Source of the DNA: Methanomicrobiales archaeon | GTDB lineage: Archaea > Halobacteriota > Methanomicrobia > Methanomicrobiales > Methanoculleaceae | Direction: 5' to 3' | Length of the DNA stretch: 34,831 bases | NCBI GenBank assembly: GCA_012510335.1 | Contig: JAAZIF010000345.1 | Location: 1-34,831 of the forward strand | Shown here: positions 15,227-23,295 of the stretch, in pieces | Numbering within the stretch: position 1 is the first letter of the stretch | Layout: every line of letters begins with the position of its first letter | Notes under the pieces: model-generated | The model's input: only the letters and a program-made list of their open reading frames with translations | Database searches by the model: none | Told to the model about the DNA's origin: nothing | Program-made: the position numbers and the translations under genes

Positions 15227-15648
15227 CGCGTCTCCACAGCGCCCTCGCTGTCCTGGTATCTGCCCTGGTAGAGCCGATTGCCGTTTCTGACTTCCTGTAT
15301 GATCATCTGCACAACCCGATCCCCTTCTACGAGTGTGACGGGGCCGGCACCCATGTTGGTCAGACACAGGGTCAGCTGACCACGGAATCCGGGATCCACA
15401 AACCCACCGCCGATGAAAACCCCCCGGCGGGCAAATGAGGAGCGGCACCGGAGAGTTGCCGCGAGATCAGCGGGGAGTTCTACCCACTCGATCGAGGGAA
15501 TGAGGCTGCATGCGCCACACGGAAGCGTGGCCGCCCCGGCCACCCGGAGGTCGTAGGAAGCGGGCTGCTGGGATGCACTGTGGTAAGGATCGATGATGAG
15601 GTCGCCGATCTCGCGCCGGCGGGTGATCTCGCTGGATGATAGGATCAT
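15223..15648 (-). CDS. dCTP deaminase/dUTPase superfamily protein, short form
   Basis: Proteins of this trimeric superfamily deaminate dCTP or hydrolyse dUTP, keeping uracil out of DNA. The 141-residue product shows CRSSFARRGV (68-77), GGGFVDPGFRGQLTL (80-94) and EGDRVVQMII. Asp85 aligns with the catalytic Asp of dUTPases. The position ten residues on, a Glu essential for deamination in dCTP deaminases, is Cys95 here. It is also shorter than typical dCTP deaminases. A dUTPase-only role is my inference. The ATG at 15648 is preferred to an upstream extension that would run into the tRNA gene. The message is probably leaderless from the box at 15674-15681. Confidence 0.75.
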   Translation of the reverse strand: MILSSSEITRRREIGDLIIDPYHSASQQPASYDLRVAGAATLPCGACSLIPSIEWVELPADLAATLRCRSSFARRGVFIGGGFVDPGFRGQLTLCLTNMGAGPVTLVEGDRVVQMIIQEVRNGNRLYQGRYQDSEGAVETR

Positions 15649-15673
15649 TGTGTACTGTACCGGCACAAAAACG

Positions 15674-15681
15674 CTTAATAT
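15674..15681. promoter_or_regulatory. Shared TATA box for tRNA-Arg and the Dcd/Dut-like gene
   Basis: CTTAATAT (ATATTAAG on the other strand) is centred 26 bases before the tRNA-Arg 5' end and 29 bases before the divergent ATG at 15648. No other TATA-like sequence is seen in this 55-base gap, so one near-symmetric box probably serves both directions. Confidence 0.5.
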
Positions 15682-15703
15682 CTTGCGGTAAAAATGGGTA
15701 GGG

Positions 15704-15775
15704 GGACCCATGGGGTAGAGGAGATCCTTTTGGGCTTCGAACCCAAGGACGCGGGTTCAATTCCCGCTGGGTCCG
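15704..15775 (+). tRNA. tRNA-Arg (anticodon TCG)
   Basis: A full cloverleaf of 72 bases folds by eye. Acceptor GGACCCA pairs with TGGGTCC, discriminator G. The anticodon arm is TTGGG-CTTCGAA-CCCAA, giving anticodon TCG that reads CGA. The T arm is GCGGG-TTCAATT-CCCGC. CCA is not encoded and no intron is seen. Confidence 0.95.
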
Positions 15776-16120
15776 TCAGTTCTACAGGTGGACGATGCGC
15801 GCCCGGAAAAACATTATATATCGGGTGATCGGCCAGTGGCGGTGCCGTCTGCAGCCAGGGTATCGAACCGCACCGGGGCAGACTGCCATCGCCTGATTAC
15901 TCCTGGAACCCTGGTCAGGGCCCGGGTGTATGCACTAAACCGCTCAGGGCAGCGATGAGTAACTCAAACTGGCGTGTCAGTCCCGTCAGGGCATCATCTG
16001 TAGTTAATTGCCAAAAATGTGAGTTATTTTGTTATTCCTTGCTTTTTCCTGCGCTTTTACCCTGAACTCTCCCGGTGCCAGCAATCCATCGGTTCAGGTA
16101 TTGGATTAAGAGGAGAACAC
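15776..16120 (+). ncRNA. Candidate structured RNA downstream of tRNA-Arg
   Basis: No gene is seen in this 345-base gap. A strong TATA-like ATTATATATC lies at about 15813-15822, predicting a start near 15843. Just there, CGGTGC (15840-15845) complements GCACCG (15870-15875) and GTCTGC (15847-15852) complements GCAGAC (15878-15883). The pairs interleave, compatible with a pseudoknot or two alternative folds. A third pairing joins CCAGGGT (15855-15861) and ACCCTGG (15908-15914). T-rich tracts follow from about 16020. No known family was recognised. Confidence 0.35.
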
Positions 16121-17518
16121 CTACAGGCGACCCCGGGTGCGCGGTGACCTGCTCCGCCCCGCCCCACTCCGGCGGCGGCGCACCACAAAGATGATACCGA
16201 GGAGGATCGCGACGACAACCCCGGCGCCGACCACCAGCATCCAGGCATTGAAGGTCTCTTTTATTGTGAGCGGAACAGTAAACTCGGTCGTATCTGGAGG
16301 AACCTCCACATCAGTCGATATCTGTTCGTAGCCCTCGCAGGCAGCGGAGATGGCGTATATCTTATTCGTGGTGAGCGCCGTCCGGAGGAGGCCCAGTCCG
16401 TCAGTCACCCCTACGGCCCTGCCGTCAACCTGGATGGCCGCGCCGGCAACAGCTTTCCGGTTGGTATCCTCCACGCGGATGGTTACGCTTGCACGGTCAT
16501 GCCTGAGCTCCGTGATGATATCTTCCCCTTTCCCGGAGACATGGCGAACCTCCATCCAGTCTTCGTACCCGGACGCCTTCACCATGATCTCATAGATGCC
16601 TGCATGGACATCGGAGAGCATGAACCGGCCATACTGATTGGTCTTGCCCTTAAGCGTCCCGTTGATGTAGACCTCCGCCTCTGCTATCGGCTTCATCGCC
16701 TCACTAAAAGCCGTCAACGAGACCGGGTATGCCGACTTGGAGAGATGCACGAGGTAAAAGACATTATCCGCCTCTACGTAGCGCTCCTCCTGATAGGGCT
16801 GGTAATCAGGCGCCGTGACCCTGAGGGAGTACCGCCTCTCCCGTTGCAGGTGGATCGGGAGGTTGCCATTGATATCGGTCGCACCTGCGCGCGCACCATC
16901 GATGAAGACCTCCGCACCCTCAATGGAACCGGAAGTCTCAGCATCCCGGATCTGGACAGCAAGGAGATCGCTTCTGAAGAGCCAGTATTGAACTACCTTG
17001 CCGCTGCTTCCCATCTGCACGGTCTTTGCGAGGTCGTAGTAGTTCGATGCGTGGATATCAACATTGTAAATCTCACCCGACCGCACCGAGAAGCCCGCAC
17101 TCCCATCGTTCCGGGTAGTCTCCTGGCGGGAGATCCCGTCACCCCCAATGCGCACCAGGGCGCCGATGACCGGGCGCATGGTCACCGCATCATAGACCTC
17201 GACTGTGAGGGTCTCATCTTTGCGGACCATATCGACCTGGATCCTGACTCTGTCAGCGTCGACGTAGTCGATCCAATCCCGATAGCCCTTCCACACCACC
17301 TTCAGGCGCAGATCTCTCGTCCCCGGGTGAACATAGGAGTAGGTGCCATCCGATGCAGTAGTGCCCACATACTCGCCGTCGATGTATATGGATGCGCCGG
17401 CAAGGGAGTCGCCGTTCTTCCTGTCAACCACGTTGATGTACAGGGTGGCTGCCTGCACAATCCCGCATATGAGGAGGCACGCTATGAGAAGGCCTATGAT
17501 GAGACGACGCTTTATCAT
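16121..17518 (-). CDS. Surface protein with five PEGA-like repeats and C-terminal anchor
   Basis: A 465-residue membrane-anchored protein. Residues 1-23 form a signal peptide (MIKRRLIIGLLIACLLICG). Five immunoglobulin-like beta repeats of about 80 residues follow, each with a pattern such as GASIYIDGEYVGTT...G and ending in a KGY- or SGY-type turn, like PEGA or carboxypeptidase-regulatory domains. One transmembrane helix (about 428-449, AWMLVVGAGVVVAILLGII) and a basic RRRRSG cytoplasmic end close it. A cell-surface or S-layer-associated role is inferred. It lies 39 bases after the AMP phosphorylase gene on the same strand; GGTGAT is 12 bases before the ATG. Confidence 0.8.
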   Translation of the reverse strand: MIKRRLIIGLLIACLLICGIVQAATLYINVVDRKNGDSLAGASIYIDGEYVGTTASDGTYSYVHPGTRDLRLKVVWKGYRDWIDYVDADRVRIQVDMVRKDETLTVEVYDAVTMRPVIGALVRIGGDGISRQETTRNDGSAGFSVRSGEIYNVDIHASNYYDLAKTVQMGSSGKVVQYWLFRSDLLAVQIRDAETSGSIEGAEVFIDGARAGATDINGNLPIHLQRERRYSLRVTAPDYQPYQEERYVEADNVFYLVHLSKSAYPVSLTAFSEAMKPIAEAEVYINGTLKGKTNQYGRFMLSDVHAGIYEIMVKASGYEDWMEVRHVSGKGEDIITELRHDRASVTIRVEDTNRKAVAGAAIQVDGRAVGVTDGLGLLRTALTTNKIYAISAACEGYEQISTDVEVPPDTTEFTVPLTIKETFNAWMLVVGAGVVVAILLGIIFVVRRRRSGAGRSRSPRTRGRL

Positions 17519-17557
17519 GATAGTCTGTATATCACCTTGAAATTTGAGTGCATCGGT

Positions 17558-19081
17558 TTACATCCAGCGTTCAGCCGGGACACGCTCAAATACCATCCCT
17601 TCAACGAGAACCGGCATCAGCGTCCGACCTACCTCTATTGTACGTTCAAGCCGCCACTCCCGGTCGGCGTGGATGGTGAAGATGGGATCGCCCTTCTTTA
17701 CCCGGGTTCCCTTCTTCGCGTGGATATCAAGCCCCGCGCCGTGGTCATAGGGGGAACCCGCAAGCCTGGCGAGGGTTACGAGCGCCCGGTTGTTGAGTTC
17801 GATGACGTAGCCATCATGCGGCGCCCGGACAACGAAGTGGTACTCTCCGGGAACGATATCCCCGGCCTTCACCCACGGATCGCCGCCCTGGATCTCGATG
17901 ATCTGGCGCATCTTATCGAGCGCCTTCCCGCTCCGGAGGATATCGGCCGCCATATCGAATCCCTGCCCGTATGCAGCCTTTCCTGCCATTTCAAGCGCAA
18001 TCCCGGCTATAGAGAGGCTCTTCTGGATCAGGGAGTTCGGCTCTGTTGCGCCCTCAAGGACGGAGAGAGCCTCGCGCACCTCAAGGTTCGGGCCGATGGT
18101 GCGGCCGACGAGCGACTCCCCGTAGCTGAGTGCGCACTCAACCCGCATCCCGAGTCTCTCGCCGAGCTCGATGAACTCACGGGCGAGTTTCCGGCCTTCC
18201 TGGACATTCTCGATCTTGGTATTCTGGCCGACCGGTATATCGATGACCACGATGTCGGCGCCGACGGCGAACTTCTTGGCCATGACGCTTGCAAGCATCT
18301 GGCCCCGGGCGTCGATCCGGAACGGGTACTCGTAGGTGATGATCTTGTCATCGGCCGGGGCTATGTTCGTGGCCCCGCCCCAGACTATGACGCCGCCGAC
18401 CTTCTCGGTCATCTTCTGGACTTCAGACGCCGGGAACGAGACGGGCGCGAGAACCTCCATGAGATCCGCGGTTCCGCCGGCGCCGGTGATAGCGCGTGAG
18501 CTGGTCTTCGGGATCCGTAGCCCACTCGCGGCTATGATCGGAACTATAAGGAGGGTGATCTTGTTACCGGGTACGCCTCCGATCGAGTGCTTATCGACGA
18601 CCGGGTGCCGGGTGAACTGGAGGCGTTCTCCGGTCTCGACCGTGGATCTCGTAAGGTGCTCTACCTCGTCCATATCGAGGCCATTGATGTAAGATGCAAT
18701 GACGTAGGCGGTTATCTCGCCGGGAGAGAGGTTGTCATTGACTATGTCTTTGACGATCTCCATGGTCTCGTCCTTGGTAAACCTGCCGCCATCCATCTTC
18801 TTCTTGATGTGCGAGAGGGAGGGGGGCCGCTCGGCGCTCCGCACCTCGACGGGTGTTCCTTCGCTTGCGGCGAGCGTGGCGTTCAGCGGCCGGTAGATGC
18901 CGATGACACCGGGTTCGAGGAGTGAACTGGTGGTATCGACACGGGCCTGAACACTCCTTCCTGCGGCCTCATCGGCGATCTGGACACGGTCGCCATCGCG
19001 GACCCGTATGAATTGTGCGTCGGTGCTGTGAAGGAGAGCCCCCCGGTTCGCGATGTCGATCAGTTTCACTGTCAGTCTCAT
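17558..19081 (-). CDS. deoA: AMP phosphorylase
   Basis: Archaeal AMP phosphorylase of the thymidine phosphorylase family. It splits AMP with phosphate into adenine and ribose 1,5-bisphosphate, which feeds ribose bisphosphate isomerase and archaeal Rubisco in the nucleotide salvage pathway. The 507-residue length, with an N-terminal extra domain of about 85 residues before PPSLSHIKKKMDGGRFTKDE, distinguishes it from the shorter bacterial enzyme. The family motif VDKHSIGGVPGNK is at 162-174 and ITGAGGTADLMEVLAP follows. Neither Rubisco nor the isomerase is in this window. Confidence 0.93.
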   Translation of the reverse strand: MRLTVKLIDIANRGALLHSTDAQFIRVRDGDRVQIADEAAGRSVQARVDTTSSLLEPGVIGIYRPLNATLAASEGTPVEVRSAERPPSLSHIKKKMDGGRFTKDETMEIVKDIVNDNLSPGEITAYVIASYINGLDMDEVEHLTRSTVETGERLQFTRHPVVDKHSIGGVPGNKITLLIVPIIAASGLRIPKTSSRAITGAGGTADLMEVLAPVSFPASEVQKMTEKVGGVIVWGGATNIAPADDKIITYEYPFRIDARGQMLASVMAKKFAVGADIVVIDIPVGQNTKIENVQEGRKLAREFIELGERLGMRVECALSYGESLVGRTIGPNLEVREALSVLEGATEPNSLIQKSLSIAGIALEMAGKAAYGQGFDMAADILRSGKALDKMRQIIEIQGGDPWVKAGDIVPGEYHFVVRAPHDGYVIELNNRALVTLARLAGSPYDHGAGLDIHAKKGTRVKKGDPIFTIHADREWRLERTIEVGRTLMPVLVEGMVFERVPAERWM

Positions 19082-19394
19082 GTTCGTAATCCCATCCTGA
19101 TTGAATTTGAGGGCTCGTACTACTTAAGTAAGGCTGTTCTTACAGAACCTGCGGAAGTATCAGGCCTGCGATTCCCCGAATGCCGGTGGGCCGGGTAGGC
19201 TCTATTGTACCAGACGCGCCGTCCTTATCCTGTCCGCAGGGCCATGATCACTATTTGAGAATGAGCATCCCCTGCCCTTCATCCCGGAGAGAGGAGACCG
19301 GGGAGCTCCCGGTGGTATGAACGTGAGGGGTTCCTCTGCAGGCGCCAGGCCTCCCGGAGAGAAGAGGCAGGCTGAAATGATCCAGAACCGCTCT
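19082..19394. other. Intergenic region upstream of AMP phosphorylase
   Basis: 313 bases with no gene seen. The half nearest the AMP phosphorylase start is AT-richer and has a palindromic ACTTAAGT near 19120-19130 that could hold its promoter. The rest shows no clear structure. Confidence 0.35.
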
Positions 19395-19553
19395 CTAGAC
19401 CCTCACGAACCGGCTCTTCCCTACGCCACATCGGGGGCATTTCCAGTCGGCAGAGAGGTCTTCGAAGGCTGTATTCGGCTTAACGCCGCGGGCAGAGTCC
19501 CCGATCGCGGGGTTGTAGATGTAGCCGCATACTGTGCATCGGTATGAATCCAT
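19395..19553 (-). CDS. Rubredoxin
   Basis: A one-iron redox protein of 52 residues. The four iron ligands are C6-x2-C9 (YRCTVCGYIYNPAIGD) and C39-x2-C42 (DWKCPRCGVGKS), with the usual YIYNP and W-x-CPxCG context. From the ATG at 19553 there is an AAGGAGA ribosome binding site seven bases upstream; an upstream in-frame extension is not supported. Rubredoxins in anaerobic archaea often donate electrons to oxygen- or superoxide-detoxifying enzymes, but no such partner is adjacent. Confidence 0.96.
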   Translation of the reverse strand: MDSYRCTVCGYIYNPAIGDSARGVKPNTAFEDLSADWKCPRCGVGKSRFVRV

Positions 19554-19640
19554 AACGGGTTCTCCTTTCCGCCCTAACCTGCCTCGCGGGCTGGCGGGCA
19601 TAAGATCTCACTTTGACCCGGGAATGGATAAGCGCTCCGG

Positions 19641-21203
19641 TCAGGAGGCCGGGAGAGGGAGTTCCTTTCCGGAGATGCCGTCGAGGACGATCGAGCGCTC
19701 CCCTCGCTCCGATGCCAGCCTGATCTCATAGACAGGGTAGTAGATCGTCTCAAGCCCGACGATCTCAGCCGTCGGTTCAAGCCCTTTCAGGATTGTCCGG
19801 AGCGAGGCCTCCGTGACCTTCACCTCCAGCGCCTCCTCACGGAGCGGTTCCATCGGGAGTGCCTCCCCTCGCCTGAGTGTGTGCAGCCCCGGAACCTCCC
19901 CGGTGAGAAGCGGCACATACACCACAGCGCTCCCTGCCGTCGTCACCTCGGTGATCAGCTTCGCCTCCCGGAGCTGCTTTATGGCTTTCTTCACCGCGCC
20001 AGGGGAGAGGCGGGTATCGGCCTCGATCTCGGCCATGGTCGACCCGCCGTTCGCAAGCCCGGCGACGACCTTCACCGCCGCCTCATCGAGCCCCAGGAGC
20101 TCCGAGAACCCGGGCCGGACCTTAATGCCGCGATCCAGCTCGACGATGCAGCCGGTCAGGGCGTCGAGGACGAACGATGCCATCTTCGTCGTCTTCCGGA
20201 TGAGACCACCGATATAGCGGATCTCAACCAGGAGTAACGGCCGGTAGACGCGCCCGGCAGATACGATCCGCTCCTCGGGCTCGAGGATACGGAACCGGCG
20301 CCTCCGTTTCGCCATCGCTATATCGAGCGCCTCCTCCCGGAGCAGCATCGGGATGACCGCATCGCCGGCGGCAGGCGGATCTTCCTCCTCCGGGGAGTTT
20401 ACAGCGGGTTCTGGCGCCGGGGCAGGCGGAGCAGGCACGAGTCGGGGCGTCACCCCCCTGTGCTTCGTCACCCGTCCGCGGAACTTCATCTTCACCTTCC
20501 CCCGGGAGAGTCCGCCCATGACGAAGAACTCCCCCGGCTCGAGCTCCGCAAGCTCCTCGACCTCCCTCCGGGACGAGAAGAAGAGGTTTACTGCTTTTAG
20601 ATCGTTCTCTATCGAGAGCTTCCCTATGATCTGGCTGTTGCACTGCGAAAGAACGTTCTTTGTCACGAGCGACGGCCGCTGAGTCGCGACCATCAGCCCG
20701 AGCCCGCGTTTCCGTCCCCGGCGGGATATCTCCTCGATCTTTTTTATGGGGGCGCCGATCTGGGGGATGAACTTGTCTGCCTCCTCCACGATCAGCAGGA
20801 AGGGCTGCCTCAGCCGGCTCTCGAGGTCGTAGAGTATCTCGGCGAGCTTCGTCACCTCTTCACGCATATCCGCCGCCTCAGAGACGTCGAAGATCACCGC
20901 AGCCCTTGAGCGGATCGCATCCTGCATAACCTCCCTGACATCGACCTTCCCGATCTCCGCGTCACAACCCTCGCTCAAACCCAGCCAGATGAGGGAGAAG
21001 CGATCCTTGAGCGAGAAGTATTCCCCCTCCGTATCGATTATGCAAAACCCAATCCGGGCCTGGAGGAGCTGCTCACATATGACCGCTATGCCCCAGCTCT
21101 TCCCGGCGCCCGACTGCGCGATGATGCAGGTCCGTCCTGTCACCAGCTCCTGAGCATCGACAGCGATATCCAGATCGCCGGCCTTCCCGATGACGAGATC
21201 CAT
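19641..21203 (-). CDS. HerA/FtsK-like ATPase fused to winged-helix and C-terminal domains
   Basis: A 520-residue protein. Residues 1-250 are a HerA-type (DUF87) ATPase, with Walker A AQSGAGKS at 29-36 and Walker B FLLIVEEADK at 135-144. GLGLMVATQRPSLVTKNVLS follows, as in sensor/arginine-finger regions of this class. A proline-rich linker (about 255-285) leads to an unassigned region, then a winged-helix domain (about 385-440, with STMAEIEADTRLSPGAVKKA), and a final beta-rich part. HerA proteins pump DNA with NurA in end resection, but no nurA is adjacent, so the role here is open. Confidence 0.82.
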   Translation of the reverse strand: MDLVIGKAGDLDIAVDAQELVTGRTCIIAQSGAGKSWGIAVICEQLLQARIGFCIIDTEGEYFSLKDRFSLIWLGLSEGCDAEIGKVDVREVMQDAIRSRAAVIFDVSEAADMREEVTKLAEILYDLESRLRQPFLLIVEEADKFIPQIGAPIKKIEEISRRGRKRGLGLMVATQRPSLVTKNVLSQCNSQIIGKLSIENDLKAVNLFFSSRREVEELAELEPGEFFVMGGLSRGKVKMKFRGRVTKHRGVTPRLVPAPPAPAPEPAVNSPEEEDPPAAGDAVIPMLLREEALDIAMAKRRRRFRILEPEERIVSAGRVYRPLLLVEIRYIGGLIRKTTKMASFVLDALTGCIVELDRGIKVRPGFSELLGLDEAAVKVVAGLANGGSTMAEIEADTRLSPGAVKKAIKQLREAKLITEVTTAGSAVVYVPLLTGEVPGLHTLRRGEALPMEPLREEALEVKVTEASLRTILKGLEPTAEIVGLETIYYPVYEIRLASERGERSIVLDGISGKELPLPAS

Positions 21204-21287
21204 CCTATCAGATGATCAGAGGGCGCACGGGGCTTTAAGGCTTCGCTTCGGTTCTTTAGAGATGGATTCAGCGATCAGAGAGATCCA

Positions 21288-22670
21288 TCAGCGCCTGTTC
21301 CGGCTGAGCGATAATACAACTCCGAAGACTGAAAGGACGCCGAACGCAAGGAAGATCAGGTGCAGGCTCCTCTGGAACTCCGGGAATATAGCCGGTGTGA
21401 CGACGGTCGACCCCATGATGAACGCAAAGACCACGAGGACCGCCCCCATGGAGAGCATCATACCGAGCGAGCGCATCATCGCCGTCATCGCCGACGCGCT
21501 CCCGTAGAACCTCGCCTCCACGCAGCCCATAATGGCTGCGGTGTTCGGGGACGAAAAGAGCCCGACCCCGGCGCCCAGAACTGCCAGGAGCGCGACGATC
21601 GCCGTGACCGGCGTCGCATCCGAGAGTGTGACAAGGCCGAAGAGACAGACCGCCGAGAGCGCCATCCCCACCGAGGCGACGTGTCCTGGCTGTACCCGGT
21701 CGGCGAGGCGACCCGCCGCCGGGGCGACGAAGGCCTGGACTATCGGCTGTACGAGGAGGAGGGTGCCTGCGGCGATGGGTTCGTAGCCCCGTATGTACTG
21801 GAGGTAGAGGGAGAGGAGGAATCCGACCGCGTATGTGGCGCTGTAGTTGATCAGGGCGGCGCCGTTCGATGCAGCAAAGACCCGGTTTGACGTAAGCAGC
21901 GAGACCGGGAAGAGAGGATTCTGGTGCCGCCGCTCCACCAGGTAGAAGGCCGCCCCGAGCACGAGCGCCGCTACGAGGAGCATCAAGCCGCCCGGGGTGG
22001 CCGCCGAGGCCAGACCCAGGAAGAGGCAGAAGATCAGGGCGGATGAGAGGATCAGGCCCGGGAGATCGAAGCGCTCCTGGCGCCGGTCGTTCAGGAACGC
22101 CGGGAATCTTCCGGCGCAGGCGAGGACCGGGACGGCGATGGCCACGGTCACGACGAAGGTGCTCCGCCACCCGAAGAACTGGGTCAGGGCGCCCCCGATG
22201 AACGGCCCGAGGGAGAGGCCGGCATAGACGGCGGTGGTGTTGAGCCCGATCGCGTAACCCCGTTCGCCAGGCGGGTAGAGGTATGTGATCAGGGCCACGC
22301 TGTTTGCATAGATCATGGCGCCGCCGATCCCCTGCACGAACCGGAATAGAAGGAGCATGCCGATCGTGGGCGTGAAGACGGCGAGGAGGGAGCCGGCGGT
22401 GTAGACCAGGGTTCCGGTCATGAAGACGGTGACCCGCCCCCGGGAGTCGCCGAGCCTCCCCGCCGGGAGGAGGAATATGACAGACGCAAGAAGGTAGGCG
22501 CTCGTGACCCAGGCGAGCGTGGCGGCGTCGGCAGCAAACTCCGCCCCGATTGCGGGGAGCGCGAGGTTAACAGCGGTGCCGGTGAAGGGGTTTAAGAACG
22601 TGGCGATTGTGATTAGTACCAGGATGAATCTTCGCGAATACGTCTGCTCCTCGCCCTGCTCTACATTCAT
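21288..22670 (-). CDS. MFS drug-efflux-type transporter, probably 14 membrane helices
   Basis: A 460-residue major facilitator with many hydrophobic segments, motif A LPAGRLGDSRGRVTVF after the second helix and the motif-C-like GLSLGPFIGGAL near residue 155. The N-terminal pattern TFLNPFTGTAVNLALPAIG resembles DHA2-type drug/proton antiporters. Substrate cannot be inferred. It precedes the HerA-like gene by 84 bases on the same strand. Confidence 0.88.
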   Translation of the reverse strand: MNVEQGEEQTYSRRFILVLITIATFLNPFTGTAVNLALPAIGAEFAADAATLAWVTSAYLLASVIFLLPAGRLGDSRGRVTVFMTGTLVYTAGSLLAVFTPTIGMLLLFRFVQGIGGAMIYANSVALITYLYPPGERGYAIGLNTTAVYAGLSLGPFIGGALTQFFGWRSTFVVTVAIAVPVLACAGRFPAFLNDRRQERFDLPGLILSSALIFCLFLGLASAATPGGLMLLVAALVLGAAFYLVERRHQNPLFPVSLLTSNRVFAASNGAALINYSATYAVGFLLSLYLQYIRGYEPIAAGTLLLVQPIVQAFVAPAAGRLADRVQPGHVASVGMALSAVCLFGLVTLSDATPVTAIVALLAVLGAGVGLFSSPNTAAIMGCVEARFYGSASAMTAMMRSLGMMLSMGAVLVVFAFIMGSTVVTPAIFPEFQRSLHLIFLAFGVLSVFGVVLSLSRNRR

Positions 22671-22894
22671 CCCCGGGAACCCTGGAAAATCCCATTCTCA
22701 TCCGGATTCTCCGCTACAAGGGTATTTGCACTCATCGCATAAGAACGCTGATACCCGGGGAGAATTATACTGATAATCGATATCCGGGCGGAGGTATGAA
22801 CCGCCTTTACGGTGCGTATGCAATAAGAGGGCGCAGGAGACCGATCGGTCCCGGCACCCTTCGCACGCTCCTCCGTGAGTGGGGCTGGAACCAC
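22671..22894. other. Short intergenic stretch
   Basis: Between the small membrane protein and the MFS gene. Nothing beyond possible promoter sequence for the MFS gene was seen. Confidence 0.3.
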
Positions 22895-23233
22895 CTACCG
22901 CCAGATTGCCCCCGCGATGGCGCCGCCGATCAGGGAGAGCAGCCCCTGGTAGATGAACGCCGATACTATGATGACAAGCGATGTCCCGACCCCCGCTACA
23001 AACCCGAACGCCCCGAGCATAACCGTGCCACCGATAAGAAGCAGCACCGCGATTATGATAGCACCGAGGATGCCGGCAATCAGCCCGGCCTTCGCTCCGT
23101 TCCCTACCCCGCCCCCGACCATCCAGCCGGCGACAAAACCGCCGACCAGCGGCCCGATGACCGGCAGCAGGTAGCCCAGGATAAGCCCTACAAGCCAGCC
23201 GACGATGACACCCGTCCAGAAATTACTCGCCAT
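22895..23233 (-). CDS. Small glycine-rich membrane protein (DUF5518-like)
   Basis: A 112-residue integral membrane protein, almost entirely hydrophobic and Gly-rich, with three to four membrane spans (for example WTGVIVGWLVGLILGYLL and AGILGAIIIAVLLLIGGTVM). The glycine pattern GPLVGGFVAGWMVGGG resembles DUF5518-type proteins common in archaea. Function unknown. It stands alone, 62 bases from the arginine-pathway genes. Confidence 0.75.
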   Translation of the reverse strand: MASNFWTGVIVGWLVGLILGYLLPVIGPLVGGFVAGWMVGGGVGNGAKAGLIAGILGAIIIAVLLLIGGTVMLGAFGFVAGVGTSLVIIVSAFIYQGLLSLIGGAIAGAIWR

Positions 23234-23295
23234 AACGTTCCTTCACCGCCGGGTGGTAGGGGATCTGGAATATAAACGTTTGGGTCGGGATCGGG

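Noticed and set aside
15955..16005. Box C/D guide RNA
   Set aside because: GATGA and CAG-rich elements occur, but the C box consensus is imperfect and no proper D/D' boxes with guide spacing were found.
16499..18499. A 666-codon open frame on the plus strand
   Set aside because: It is antisense to the PEGA-like protein and AMP phosphorylase, both well supported, and its product has no recognisable features. GC-rich genes often leave such open frames on the other strand.
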